This document shows, piece after piece, positions 25,012-33,145 of a stretch of 64,000 bases of DNA. The stretch lies in NCBI RefSeq assembly GCF_012103215.1, contig NZ_JAAVNE010000018.1, positions 1 through 64,000 of the forward strand. Direction: 5' to 3'. The notes beneath the pieces are model-generated. The model made no database searches. It saw only the letters and a program-made list of their open reading frames with translations, and had not been told where the DNA came from. The position numbers were made by a program, and so were the translations under genes. This DNA comes from Falsiroseomonas selenitidurans (GTDB lineage: Bacteria > Pseudomonadota > Alphaproteobacteria > Acetobacterales > Acetobacteraceae). Every line of letters starts with the position of its first letter. Within the stretch, counting starts at the first letter, position 1.

Positions 25012-25989
25012 TCAGTCCGCGCGGGCGCCGGACCGCGCCACCGCCTCGCGCCACACAAGGCGTTCCCGCGCCATCAGCGGTGCCAGGGCGGCGCGGCCCT
25101 GCGGCATGGCGTCGGCCTTGCGCTGCTCCAGCAGGGCTGCCCATTGCGGGCTTTCCAGCGTGGCGCGGAAGGCGGCTTCCAGCGCCGCCAGCACCGGTTC
25201 GTCCAGCTTCGAGGGCGCGAAGATGCCGTACCAGGGGCTGGCATCGAAGCCCGGCACCGTCTCCGCCACCGCCGGCACCGCCGGCATGGCGCGGAAGCGG
25301 GTGGCGGAGGTGACGGCGATGGCCCGCAGCGCCCCGCCGGGGCCGACCTGGGGGGAGGAGGTGGCAAGCCCGTCGAAGGCCACGGGGATGGTGCCGGCGA
25401 TCATGTCCGTCAGCAGCGGGGCGCTGCCGCGGTAGGGCACATGCGTCAGCTCCAGCCCCGCCACGCTGCGCAGCAATTCCATGGACAGGTGCGTGAAGGA
25501 CCCGGCGCCGTTGGAGCCATAGGGCAGGCCGGGCTGCGCCTTGGCGCGGGCGATGAACTGCGCCAGCGTGGTGACATCCGGCATCGCCTTGGGCGAGACC
25601 ACCAGCAGGTTCGGCTGCTGCGCCATCATCGCGATGGCGACGAAATCCGCGTCCGGATCATAGGCGAGGCGGGAGAACAGCGCCTTGTTGATGGCGATGA
25701 TGCCCTGGGTCGCCACCAGCAGGCTGTGCCCGTCCGGCGTGGCGCGGGCGACGTTCTCCGCCGCCAGGTTGCCGCCGGCGCCGGCGCGGTTCTCCACCAC
25801 CACCGGCTGGCCGAGCCGCGGCGCAACCTGCTCCGCCACTGCGCGCGCCAGGATGTCCGTCAGCCCGCCGGGGGAGAAGGGGACCACGAGGCGGATCGGC
25901 CGGGTCGGGCGCCACGCATCCTGGCCCCTTGCGGCGAAGGGCGCGGCCAGCGCACCCCCAAGGATCAGGCGTCGCGTGGCGTGCATCAT
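25012..25989 (-). CDS. Tripartite tricarboxylate transporter (Bug) substrate-binding protein
   Basis: 325-residue periplasmic binding protein. It has an N-terminal RRLILGGALAAPFAARGQ export signal, then the Bug signature RPIRLVVPFSPGGLTDILARAVAEQ, VVENRAGAGGNLAAE, YGSNGAGSFTHLSMELL and LTHVPYRGSAPLLTDMIAG. GGAGA seven bases before the first of two adjacent ATGs supports 25989. No TctA/TctB membrane genes are nearby, which is common for orphan Bug proteins. It begins the inner catabolic cluster and is separated from the crotonase gene by 108 bases, so it may also have its own promoter. Confidence 0.93.
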   Translation of the reverse strand: MMHATRRLILGGALAAPFAARGQDAWRPTRPIRLVVPFSPGGLTDILARAVAEQVAPRLGQPVVVENRAGAGGNLAAENVARATPDGHSLLVATQGIIAINKALFSRLAYDPDADFVAIAMMAQQPNLLVVSPKAMPDVTTLAQFIARAKAQPGLPYGSNGAGSFTHLSMELLRSVAGLELTHVPYRGSAPLLTDMIAGTIPVAFDGLATSSPQVGPGGALRAIAVTSATRFRAMPAVPAVAETVPGFDASPWYGIFAPSKLDEPVLAALEAAFRATLESPQWAALLEQRKADAMPQGRAALAPLMARERLVWREAVARSGARAD

Positions 25990-26097
25990 CGTCGTGTCTC
26001 CGGCTCTCGGCGCATCCGCGGCTCGGCGCGCCCGGCGCCGCCCAGCATGCGCCAATCGGGGGCGGGAGCCAAATCCGCGGCGCCCCCCCTTGCCGGC

Positions 26098-26904
26098 TCA
26101 GCGGCCCTTGAACTGCGGCGGGCGCTTTTCCATGAAGGCGCGGCGGCCTTCCACATAATCCTCGCTGGCGAAGCAGGCCTTGACCATGGCGTCGCAGGTC
26201 GCCTCGTCCGCCTCGCCGCGGTTCTTCAGCGCCTGGCCGATGATGAACTTGGCGCTGCCCACCGTCAGCGGCGCGTTGCCGGCGATGGTCTTCGCGTAAT
26301 CCGTCACGAAGGCTTCCAGCTGGTCGTTCGGCACCACCCGGTTCACCAGGCCCATGACCCGCGCATCCTCGGAGGACCACTTCTTCGCGGTGAAGAAGAT
26401 CTCCTTGGCGAAGGAGGGGCCGACCAGGTCCACCAGCTTGCGCAGCCCGTGCAGCGGGTAGCCCAGGCCGAGCTTGGCCGCCGGCACGCCGAAGCTGGCC
26501 GTCTCGCCGCAGATGCGCATGTCGCAGCACACCGCCAGCGCGGTGCCGCCACCGATGCAATGGCCCTGGATCATGGCGATGGTGGGCTTCGGGCAGTCCG
26601 AGACCGAATCATAGGCCCGCGCCGTCTGCGCCTGGTAGGCGGCGACGGCGGCTTCCCCGCTGCGCTCGGATTCGAACTTCGAGATGTCGGCACCGGAGAC
26701 GAAGGCGCGACCTCCTGCTCCGGTGAGAACAACCACGCGGACCTCCGGGTCCGCGGTGAAGTCGGCCATGATCCGCTCCAGCGCCTCCCACATCTCCATG
26801 GAGACGGCGTTGTGCCGTTCGGGGTTGTTGAAGGTCACCCAGCCGATGCCGTCCGCCTTCCGCGCCAGCATCTTCTCCGAACCCGTCACGATCATGCCGT
26901 CCAT
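26098..26904 (-). CDS. Crotonase-fold (enoyl-CoA hydratase/isomerase family) protein with altered active site
   Basis: 268 residues. The crotonase fold is clear: VTFNNPERHNAVSMEMWEAL, the CoA/oxyanion segment GRAFVSGADISKFES, and GHCIGGGTALAVCCDMRIC. Canonical hydratases need one Glu in GGGCELAM and one in FGQPE; here both are Ala (A122 in GGGTALAV, A142 in FGVPAAKLG). A standard hydration mechanism is thus unlikely; isomerase, decarboxylase or lyase chemistry is possible. ATG 26904 has a strong purine-rich SD; a GTG 9 bases upstream is less likely. It lies 61 bases after the CoA-transferase gene, separated by a hairpin. Confidence 0.85.
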   Translation of the reverse strand: MDGMIVTGSEKMLARKADGIGWVTFNNPERHNAVSMEMWEALERIMADFTADPEVRVVVLTGAGGRAFVSGADISKFESERSGEAAVAAYQAQTARAYDSVSDCPKPTIAMIQGHCIGGGTALAVCCDMRICGETASFGVPAAKLGLGYPLHGLRKLVDLVGPSFAKEIFFTAKKWSSEDARVMGLVNRVVPNDQLEAFVTDYAKTIAGNAPLTVGSAKFIIGQALKNRGEADEATCDAMVKACFASEDYVEGRRAFMEKRPPQFKGR

Positions 26905-26930
26905 CGCACCCACCCTCTCCGCCTTGAAAG

Positions 26931-26957
26931 CCCTCTCCCCCGCCGGCGGGGAGAGGG
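26931..26957. repeat. REP-like hairpin (CCCTCTCCCC family)
   Basis: Perfect 10-bp inverted repeat CCCTCTCCCC / GGGGAGAGGG around a CGCCGGC loop, between the CoA-transferase stop and the crotonase start. The same stem (CCTCTCCCCC) occurs at 30242-30266. No T-run follows, so it more likely limits or protects mRNA than terminates it. Confidence 0.65.
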
Positions 26958-26965
26958 AGAAAACC

Positions 26966-28174
26966 TCAGATCACCTGGCGCGCGTGCAGGTCGGCGATGG
27001 TCGCGGCGTCCAGGCCGAGCTCGGCCAGCACCTGGTCCGTGTGCTCGCCGATCGCCGGCGGATGCGTCACGATGTGCGACGGCGTGCGCGACAGGCCGAT
27101 GGGCTGGCCGACATAGGCGACGTTGCGGTCGCCGCCGTTCAGCGCCTGGGCGATGCCCAGATGCTGCACCTGCTCATCGGCGAAGACCTCGTCCACCTTG
27201 TAGATCGGGCCGCAGGGCACGCCCTGGTCGTTCAGCGCCTTCACCCAATGGGCGGTGGTGTTGGTCTGGGTGACCGCCTCGATCATCGCGTTCAGCGCGT
27301 CCCGGTTCTCGCTGCGGAGCGCGCCGCTGCTGAAGCGCGGGTCAGCCTTCCATTCCGGGTGGCCGAGGCCGTCCGCGCAGCGTTCCCAGATGCGCTGGCC
27401 GGAGGCGGCGATGTTCATGTAGCCGTCGCTGGTCTTGAACACGCCGGTCGGGATGCTGGTCGGGTGGTTGTTGCCCGCCTGCTTCGGCACCTGGCCTTCC
27501 ATCAGCCAGCGGCTGGCCTGGAAGTCCAGCATGAAGATCTGCGCCTGCAGCAGGCTGGTCTGCACCCACTGCCCCTTGCCCGAGACCTCGCGCTCCAGCA
27601 GCGCGATGAAGATGCCCTGGGCGGCGAACAACCCGGCGCAGAGGTCGGCGATCGGGATGCCGACGCGCACCGGGCCCTGGCCCGGCAGGCCGGTGATGGA
27701 CATCAGCCCGCCCATGCCCTGGGCGATCTGGTCGAAGCCCGGGCGGCCTGCATAGGGGCCGTCCTGGCCGAAGCCGGAAATGCTGGCATAGACCAGCCGC
27801 GGGTTCACCGCCGACAGCGCCTCATAGTCGATGCCGAGCCGCGTCTTCACGTCCGGGCGGAAATTCTCCACCACAACATCGGCCTTCTCGACCAGCTTCT
27901 TCAGCAGGGCGACGCCGTCCTTGTCCTTCAGGTTCAGCGTCATGCCGCGCTTGTTGCGGTGCAGGTTCTGGAAGTCCGAGCCCTGGCGCGGGCCGCCCAT
28001 CGGGTCGCCCTGGTCCAGGCCCTCCGGCATCTCGATCTTGATGACGTTGGCGCCCCAATCGGCCAGCTGGCGGACGCAGGTGGGGCCGGAGCGCACCCGC
28101 GTCAGGTCCAGCACGGTGAAGCGGGACAGCGCGGTGGACGCCTGCGGCGCGGCCGGCGCATCGGTCTGGGACAT
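26966..28174 (-). CDS. Class III (CaiB/BaiF, formyl-CoA transferase-type) CoA transferase
   Basis: 402 residues. N-terminal VLDLTRVRSGPTCVRQLADWGANVIKIE is the family start. NKRGMTLNLKDKDG and VVENFRPDVKTRLGIDYEAL follow. GRPGFDQIAQGMGGLMSITG contains the catalytic Asp, and CGPIYKVDEVFAD is the C-terminal signature. It transfers CoA between carboxylic acids without free intermediates except the Asp thioester. An excellent AAGGAGG sits seven bases before the ATG. It is the first gene of the minus-strand run and divergent from a GntR regulator, which probably controls it. Donor and acceptor acids are unknown. Confidence 0.93.
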   Translation of the reverse strand: MSQTDAPAAPQASTALSRFTVLDLTRVRSGPTCVRQLADWGANVIKIEMPEGLDQGDPMGGPRQGSDFQNLHRNKRGMTLNLKDKDGVALLKKLVEKADVVVENFRPDVKTRLGIDYEALSAVNPRLVYASISGFGQDGPYAGRPGFDQIAQGMGGLMSITGLPGQGPVRVGIPIADLCAGLFAAQGIFIALLEREVSGKGQWVQTSLLQAQIFMLDFQASRWLMEGQVPKQAGNNHPTSIPTGVFKTSDGYMNIAASGQRIWERCADGLGHPEWKADPRFSSGALRSENRDALNAMIEAVTQTNTTAHWVKALNDQGVPCGPIYKVDEVFADEQVQHLGIAQALNGGDRNVAYVGQPIGLSRTPSHIVTHPPAIGEHTDQVLAELGLDAATIADLHARQVI

Positions 28175-28228
28175 CGGGGAACCTCCTTCGCGAGCGTGGT
28201 TCCTAGCACCGGTCGGCGCGCGGGCAAA

Positions 28229-28260
28229 CTGTTGACAGACTGCACTTGCCCTCGGCAACT
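28229..28260 (+). promoter_or_regulatory. Candidate GntR promoter and operator in the divergent region
   Basis: The 94-base gap between the CoA-transferase and GntR starts contains TTGACA (28232-28237) with the 17-base-spaced hexamer gcaact, a weak -10. The -35 is embedded in a palindrome CTGT-TG-ACAG (28229-28238), plausible as an autoregulatory operator. Transcription from here would start within a few bases of the gntR ATG, which has no SD, so the message may be leaderless. Confidence 0.4.
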
Positions 28261-28268
28261 TCCCGACC

Positions 28269-29111
28269 ATGGAGGATGAAAACCCGCCGGTGGTCGCGCC
28301 CACCATGCCGGAGCCAAGGCTGGTGGAGCCCACGGCGCTGGAAATCGTGCGCACACGCTCGCTCGCTTCCCTGGTGGCGCAGGAGATCGAGGCGATGATC
28401 CTCGCCGGCACCCTGGCGGCAGGCGAAAGGCTGAACGAACAGCAGCTGGCCGTGCGGCTGGGCGTCTCCCGCGGCCCGGTGCGGGAGGCGGTGCGGGGCC
28501 TGGAACGCTCCGGCCTCGTGGTCTCGGTGCGCAACCAGGGCTCCTATGTCCGCAGCGTCAGCACGGCGGAGGCGCTGGAGATCTACGACCTGCGCGCGGC
28601 GCTGACCGGCCTGGCCTGCGCCCGCCTGGCCGGCACTGCCAGCGCGGCGGACCGGGCGGCGCTGGAGGCGCTGGTGGCGCGGATGGACCAGGCGCGGCGG
28701 GCGGATGACGCGCCGGCCTATTACGGGCTGAACCTCGACTTCCACGCCGCCCTGCTGGCCCGCGGCGGCGGCCCGCGCACCCGCCGGCTGTACGAGGATC
28801 TGGGCAACGAATTGCACCTGTTCCGCCGCCGCGCGCTGGTGGAGCCGGAGAACATGCGGGAGAGCAACGCCGAGCATGCCGGCATCGTGGCCGCCATCGC
28901 CGCCGGGGATGCCGCCGCGGCGCGCGCGGCGGGGGAGGCGCATATCGCCGGTGGCAAGCGCCGCTTCCAATCCACCGATGCCAGCGCCACCCATGCCGGC
29001 CCGACGCATGCGCCCGACTCGGCGGCCCGCGACCCCGGCCCGCCGCCCGCAAAGGCGCCCGCCGCGCCTGGCGGGCGGCCGCGCCGGGCTGCGCGTTCCG
29101 CAACCAACTGA
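28269..29111 (+). CDS. GntR family (FCD-type) transcriptional regulator
   Basis: 280 residues. An N-terminal winged helix shows VAQEIEAMILAGTLAAGERLNEQQLAVRLGVSRGPVREAVRGLERSGLV, the GntR motif. An FCD effector domain follows: EIYDLRAALTGLACARLAG, LNLDFHAALLARG and NAEHAGIVAAIAAGD, with the Asp/His metal positions of that domain. The last ~60 residues are a Pro/Ala/Arg-rich tail beyond the usual end. No SD precedes the ATG. It is divergent from the CoA-transferase gene, so it likely represses the six-gene catabolic run in response to a carboxylic acid. Confidence 0.88.
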   Translation: MEDENPPVVAPTMPEPRLVEPTALEIVRTRSLASLVAQEIEAMILAGTLAAGERLNEQQLAVRLGVSRGPVREAVRGLERSGLVVSVRNQGSYVRSVSTAEALEIYDLRAALTGLACARLAGTASAADRAALEALVARMDQARRADDAPAYYGLNLDFHAALLARGGGPRTRRLYEDLGNELHLFRRRALVEPENMRESNAEHAGIVAAIAAGDAAAARAAGEAHIAGGKRRFQSTDASATHAGPTHAPDSAARDPGPPPAKAPAAPGGRPRRAARSATN

Positions 29112-29211
29112 AAGGAAACCGTTGCGGCGCGATCCGCCGGGGATGATTTTCATCCGCGACGTTCCTGCGGTAGGGTTCCGCCCTTAGGACGTCAGCAACG
29201 GGGATGGAAGA

Positions 29212-30231
29212 ATGACTCACCTCAGCATCACGCGGCGCGGGCTTGGCCTGGCCGCGGCCGGCACGGCATTGGCGCCCGGCCTGGCGGCCGCGCAGGCACC
29301 GCAGTTTTTCCGCATCGGCACCGGCTCCGCCGGCGGCACCTACTATCCGATCGGCGGCATCATCGCGAACGCCATCTCCTGCCCGCCGGGCGCGCCCTGC
29401 AACACCGCCGGCGCCACCGATGGCGTGCCCGGCATGGTCGCCGTGGCGGTGGCCACCCAGGGCAGCGTGCAGAACGTGAACCTGATCCAGTCCGGCAATG
29501 CGGAAGCGGGCTTCACCCAGTCCGACGTGTTCCACTGGTCCTACACCGGCACCGGCCTGTTCGAGGGCCGGCCGAAGCTGGAACGCCTGCGCTTCGTCGC
29601 CCACCTCTTCCCCGAGCACATCCACGCCGTGGTGCGCCGCGACAGCGCCATCCGCGGCTTCTCGGACCTGGCCGGCAAGCGCATCGCCATCGGCCTGCAG
29701 GCCAGCGGCGCGCGCATCGGCGCGGAGATGATCCTGGAAGCCAACGGCCTGCGCGCCGGCCGGGAATACAACGCCGAATACCTGAACCAGGCGCAGGGCA
29801 CCGAGCGGATGCAGGATCGCGGCCTGGACGCGACCTTCACCGTGGTCGGCTACCCCGCCGCCGCCTTCACCGAATTCTGCAGCCGCACCGGCTGCCGCAT
29901 CCTGCCGATCCAGGGCGCCGAGGCGCAGAAGGTGATCGAGCGCGCGCCCTTCTATGGCACCGGCAACATCCCCCGCACGGCCTATGAGGGGCTGGAGGCC
30001 GATGTGCCGACCCTGACGGTCGGCGCCCTGCTGGCGGTGCGCGACAGCGTGCCGGAGGCGACGGTCTACGCCATCACCAAGTCGCTGTGGTCGCAGACCA
30101 CCCGCGGCCTGCTGGACCGTGGCCACGCCAAGGGCAAGGAAATCGTCAAGGAAGGCGCCCTGACCGGCCGCGGCGTGGTGCCCTTCCACCCGGGCGCCGA
30201 GCGCTACTACCGCGAAGCCGGCATCCTCTGA
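29212..30231 (+). CDS. TAXI family TRAP transporter solute-binding protein
   Basis: 339-residue periplasmic binding protein. A Tat-like N-terminus (ITRRGLGLAAAGTALAPGLAAAQ) is followed by the TAXI signature FRIGTGSAGGTYYPIGGIIANAIS, GMVAVAVATQGSVQNVNLIQSGNAEAGFTQSD and ALQASGARIG-like ligand loops. TAXI proteins commonly bind glutamate-like acids or other small carboxylates. The fused-permease partner follows after 134 bases that contain three hairpins. GntR lies 100 bases upstream and could also act here, but this is not shown. Confidence 0.92.
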   Translation: MTHLSITRRGLGLAAAGTALAPGLAAAQAPQFFRIGTGSAGGTYYPIGGIIANAISCPPGAPCNTAGATDGVPGMVAVAVATQGSVQNVNLIQSGNAEAGFTQSDVFHWSYTGTGLFEGRPKLERLRFVAHLFPEHIHAVVRRDSAIRGFSDLAGKRIAIGLQASGARIGAEMILEANGLRAGREYNAEYLNQAQGTERMQDRGLDATFTVVGYPAAAFTEFCSRTGCRILPIQGAEAQKVIERAPFYGTGNIPRTAYEGLEADVPTLTVGALLAVRDSVPEATVYAITKSLWSQTTRGLLDRGHAKGKEIVKEGALTGRGVVPFHPGAERYYREAGIL

Positions 30232-30241
30232 TCCCGCTTCC

Positions 30242-30337
30242 CCTCTCCCCCCGGCGGGGGGAGAGGATTGGCTGAGGGGGCCGGGCCTGCCCGTCCGGCC
30301 CCGACACGACCGCCCGCTGCCCTCCCCCCGGGGAGGG
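30242..30337. repeat. Three consecutive GC hairpins between TRAP binding-protein and permease genes
   Basis: Stem 1: CCTCTCCCCCC (30242-30252) / GGGGGGAGAGG (30256-30266). Stem 2: GGGGCCGG (30277-30284) / CCGGCCCC (30295-30302). Stem 3: CCCTCCCC (30320-30327) / GGGGAGGG (30330-30337). Stem 1 matches the hairpin at 26931-26957. Position between a periplasmic binding-protein gene and its membrane partner resembles REP-mediated differential expression. Confidence 0.65.
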
Positions 30338-30365
30338 AGCCAAGCCCCCCGTACCACAGAGATCC

Positions 30366-32399
30366 ATGACGATGAGCGGAACCCCCGCGCCGACCAAGCT
30401 TGACCTGGAGGCCGCGGCGCGGCTGGAGAAGGAGGCCGATTCCGAGCTGCGCTTCCGCGACCTGCGCGGCTTCACCGCGCAGCTCGTCTCCGTGCTGCTC
30501 GTCGCGCTGTCGGTCTTCCACTACTACACGGCGGGCTTCGGCATCCTGACGGAGCATTGGCACAAGGCCATCCACCTGGCCGCCGTGCTCAGCCTGATCT
30601 TTCTGCTGTTCCCCGGCGGGCTGCTCTCGGTCGGCCCGCGCCTCGGCGGCATCCCGGTGCTGGACTGGCTGCTGGCCGGCGCGGTCACGGCGGCCACCCT
30701 CTACCTGCCGCTGATCTTCGACGACCTGACCTTCCGCATCGGCAACCCCAGCGAGACCGACGTGGTGATGGGCAGCATCATGGTGGTGCTGGTGCTGGAG
30801 GCGACGCGGCGCGCCATGGGCTGGATCCTGCCGGCCATCGTCTGCGTCTTCATCGCCTATGCGCTGTTCGGCAACCATCTCTCCGGCGTCCTGGCGCATC
30901 CCGGCTCCGACTGGGCGGGCTTCGTCAACCATGTCTACCTGACGCAGGAAGGCATCTTCGGCATCCCGGCCAAGGTGGTGGCCACCTTCGTCTTCCATTT
31001 CGTGCTGTTCGGCGTGATCGCCACCCGCATGGGGCTCGGCCAGTTCTTCATCGACCTGGCCAGCGTCATCGCCGGGCGCTACCCGGGCGGGCCGGCCAAG
31101 GTCGCCGTGCTGTCCTCCGCCATGTTCGGCTCGATCAGCGGCTCCTCCATCGCCAACACCGTCACCACCGGGTCGCTGACCATCCCGGCGATGAAGCGGA
31201 TCGGCTACAAGCCGCATTTCGCCGGCGCGGTGGAAGCCGCGGCCAGCGCCGGCGGGCAGATCACCCCGCCGATCATGGGGGCCGCCGCCTTCGTGATGAT
31301 CGAGTTCCTGGAAATCCCGCTGACCACGCTGCTGATCGCGGCGGCGGTGCCGGCGGCGATGCATTTCTGGGGCGTCTTCGTGCAGGTGCATTTCGAGGCC
31401 AAGCGCCTCGGCCTGCGCGGGATGAACGAGGAGGAGTTGCCGAAGCTGTGGCCCACCATCCGCGATGGCTGGCCCACCGTGATTCCGCTGGTGGCCCTCG
31501 TCTGGGTCATCGTCGATGGCTACACGCCCTACCTTGCCGCCTTCGTCGGCATCACGCTCTGCGTCATCGTCGGCTTCCTGAACCCGCGCAACCGCCTGAC
31601 GCTGCGCGATTTGTGGGAGGCGCTGGACATGGGCGCGCGCTACGCTCTGGCGGTCGGCGCTGCGGCGGCGGCGGTCGGCATGGTGGTGGGCGTGGTGACG
31701 CTGACCGGCGCCGGCTTCCGCGTCGGCTTCATCGTCACCCAGGCGGCGGCCAGCACGGCGCAGTGGTTCGCGCCGATCTTCGACATCCTGCCGGCCAGCT
31801 TCGGCAGCCTGGCCGGGCTGACCCTGTTCATGACGCTGGTCTTCGTGGCGCTGATCTGCATCGTCATGGGCGCCGGCATCCCGACCACGGCGCTGTATAT
31901 CGTGCTGGCGGCGATCGCTGCGCCGGCGGTGGTGCAGCTGGGCGTGCCGCCGCTGGCGGCACATCTGTTCATTCTCTACTACGGGATCCTGGCGGACCTG
32001 ACGCCACCGGTCTGCGTCGCCGCCTTCGCCGCCGCCGGCATCGCCGGCTCCAATCCCTTCCGCACCGGGCTCACCGCCTTCCGGCTGGGTGCGGCCAAGG
32101 CGACGGTGCCCTTCGTCTTCGCCTATGCGCCGGTGATGCTGATCATGGTGCCGGATTTCTCGCTCGGCGCCTTCCTGTTCGTCACCGTCACCTGCGCCCT
32201 GGGCGTGCTGGCGCTGGGCCTCGGCCTGACCGGCTATGCCTTCACCCATATGGGCGTGGCCTCGCAGATCGGCCTGGTGGTGGCGGCGCTGCTGACCATT
32301 TCCCCTTCCGGCCCGCTCACCGCGGTCGGTGCGGCGATCGCGCTGCCGATCCTGGGGCTGAACTGGCTGCGCAGCCGGCGTGAGGCGGCGCCGGCCTGA
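30366..32399 (+). CDS. TRAP transporter permease, fused small and large subunits
   Basis: 677-residue polytopic protein with roughly 16 or more membrane segments. Residues ~40-190 correspond to the 4-TM DctQ-like part and the rest to the DctM-like channel. Typical features: GPAKVAVLSSAMFGSISGSSIANTVTTGSLTIPAMKRIGY, GQITPPIMGAAAFVMIEFL, MGAGIPTTALYIVLAAIAAPAV and YYGILADLTPPVCVAAFAAAGIAGS. It pairs with the TAXI binding protein upstream to form a Na+- or H+-driven secondary importer. A second ATG at 30372 is possible. It is convergent with the SDR gene after 23 bases. Confidence 0.94.
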   Translation: MTMSGTPAPTKLDLEAAARLEKEADSELRFRDLRGFTAQLVSVLLVALSVFHYYTAGFGILTEHWHKAIHLAAVLSLIFLLFPGGLLSVGPRLGGIPVLDWLLAGAVTAATLYLPLIFDDLTFRIGNPSETDVVMGSIMVVLVLEATRRAMGWILPAIVCVFIAYALFGNHLSGVLAHPGSDWAGFVNHVYLTQEGIFGIPAKVVATFVFHFVLFGVIATRMGLGQFFIDLASVIAGRYPGGPAKVAVLSSAMFGSISGSSIANTVTTGSLTIPAMKRIGYKPHFAGAVEAAASAGGQITPPIMGAAAFVMIEFLEIPLTTLLIAAAVPAAMHFWGVFVQVHFEAKRLGLRGMNEEELPKLWPTIRDGWPTVIPLVALVWVIVDGYTPYLAAFVGITLCVIVGFLNPRNRLTLRDLWEALDMGARYALAVGAAAAAVGMVVGVVTLTGAGFRVGFIVTQAAASTAQWFAPIFDILPASFGSLAGLTLFMTLVFVALICIVMGAGIPTTALYIVLAAIAAPAVVQLGVPPLAAHLFILYYGILADLTPPVCVAAFAAAGIAGSNPFRTGLTAFRLGAAKATVPFVFAYAPVMLIMVPDFSLGAFLFVTVTCALGVLALGLGLTGYAFTHMGVASQIGLVVAALLTISPSGPLTAVGAAIALPILGLNWLRSRREAAPA

Positions 32400-32422
32400 C
32401 GACGGCGCCGCCGGGCGCCGGT

Positions 32423-33145
32423 TCAGACCGGCGCCAGCCCCACCGTCAGCCCGCCGCAGACATACAGGACCTGGCCGGTGACGAAGCCGCTGCGCGCGTC
32501 CAGGAAGAACTGCACGCCATTCGCCACATCCTCCGGCGTGCCGAGCCGCTTCACCGGCACGCCCTCGATGATGGCGCGGGTCCGCGGGCTGTTGTCCGGA
32601 TTGGCGTTGCGGAACAGCGCCGTGGCGATCGGCCCCGGGCCGATGGCGTTCACCGTGATGCCATCCGCCGCCAGCTCCAGCGCCCAGGTCCGGGCCAGGC
32701 CGATCAGCCCGGCCTTGCTGGCGCCATAGGCCGTCCGCAGTTCCTTCCCCAGCGCGGCGCGGGAGGCGATGTTGACGATGCGCCCGAAGCCCGCCGCGCG
32801 CATCGCCGGCAGCAGCGCCTGCGCCGCCAGCACGGCGCTGCGCAGGTTGACATCCATCACGGTCGCCAGGTCTTCGACCGAGGTCGCCTCCAGCGGCGCC
32901 GGCCTCACCACGCCCACATTGTTCACCAGCCGGGTCGGCGCGTGCCGCTCCGCCACCGCCGCCAGCACCGCCCGCGTGGCGCCGAGGTCGGCGAAGTCGC
33001 AGGCGTGGAAATCCTCCGCCGGCAGGGGCTGTTCCGGCGGCCGCAGATCGAGGTTCACCACCCGCCAGCCGGCTTCCGCCGCCCGCTGCGCGATGGCGCG
33101 GCCGATGCCGCCCGAACCGCCCGTGACCAGCACCGTTTCCTTCAC
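32423..33145 (-). CDS. Short-chain dehydrogenase/reductase (FabG-like)
   Basis: 240 residues, classical SDR. The cofactor motif TGGSGGIG is at residues ~8-15. VNNVGVV, the active-site Ser in VNIASRA, and Y-x3-K in YGASKAG complete the triad. DLRPPEQ after beta-2 (Asp) suggests NAD(H) preference. The GTG start overlaps the hydrolase stop (GTGA) and has AGGAGAG upstream. Coupled to an alpha/beta hydrolase, it may act on the released alcohol or hydroxy acid; substrate unknown. Confidence 0.9.
   Translation of the reverse strand: MKETVLVTGGSGGIGRAIAQRAAEAGWRVVNLDLRPPEQPLPAEDFHACDFADLGATRAVLAAVAERHAPTRLVNNVGVVRPAPLEATSVEDLATVMDVNLRSAVLAAQALLPAMRAAGFGRIVNIASRAALGKELRTAYGASKAGLIGLARTWALELAADGITVNAIGPGPIATALFRNANPDNSPRTRAIIEGVPVKRLGTPEDVANGVQFFLDARSGFVTGQVLYVCGGLTVGLAPV

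Noticed and set aside
23303-25435. 710-codon plus-strand frame opposite the MmgE/PrpD and FAD monooxygenase genes
   Set aside because: Antisense shadow with Arg/Gln/His/Ala-rich sequence and no domain; both minus-strand genes have conserved motifs.
30207-32249. 680-codon open frame opposite the TRAP permease
   Set aside because: Antisense shadow; the plus strand encodes a clear multi-span transporter.
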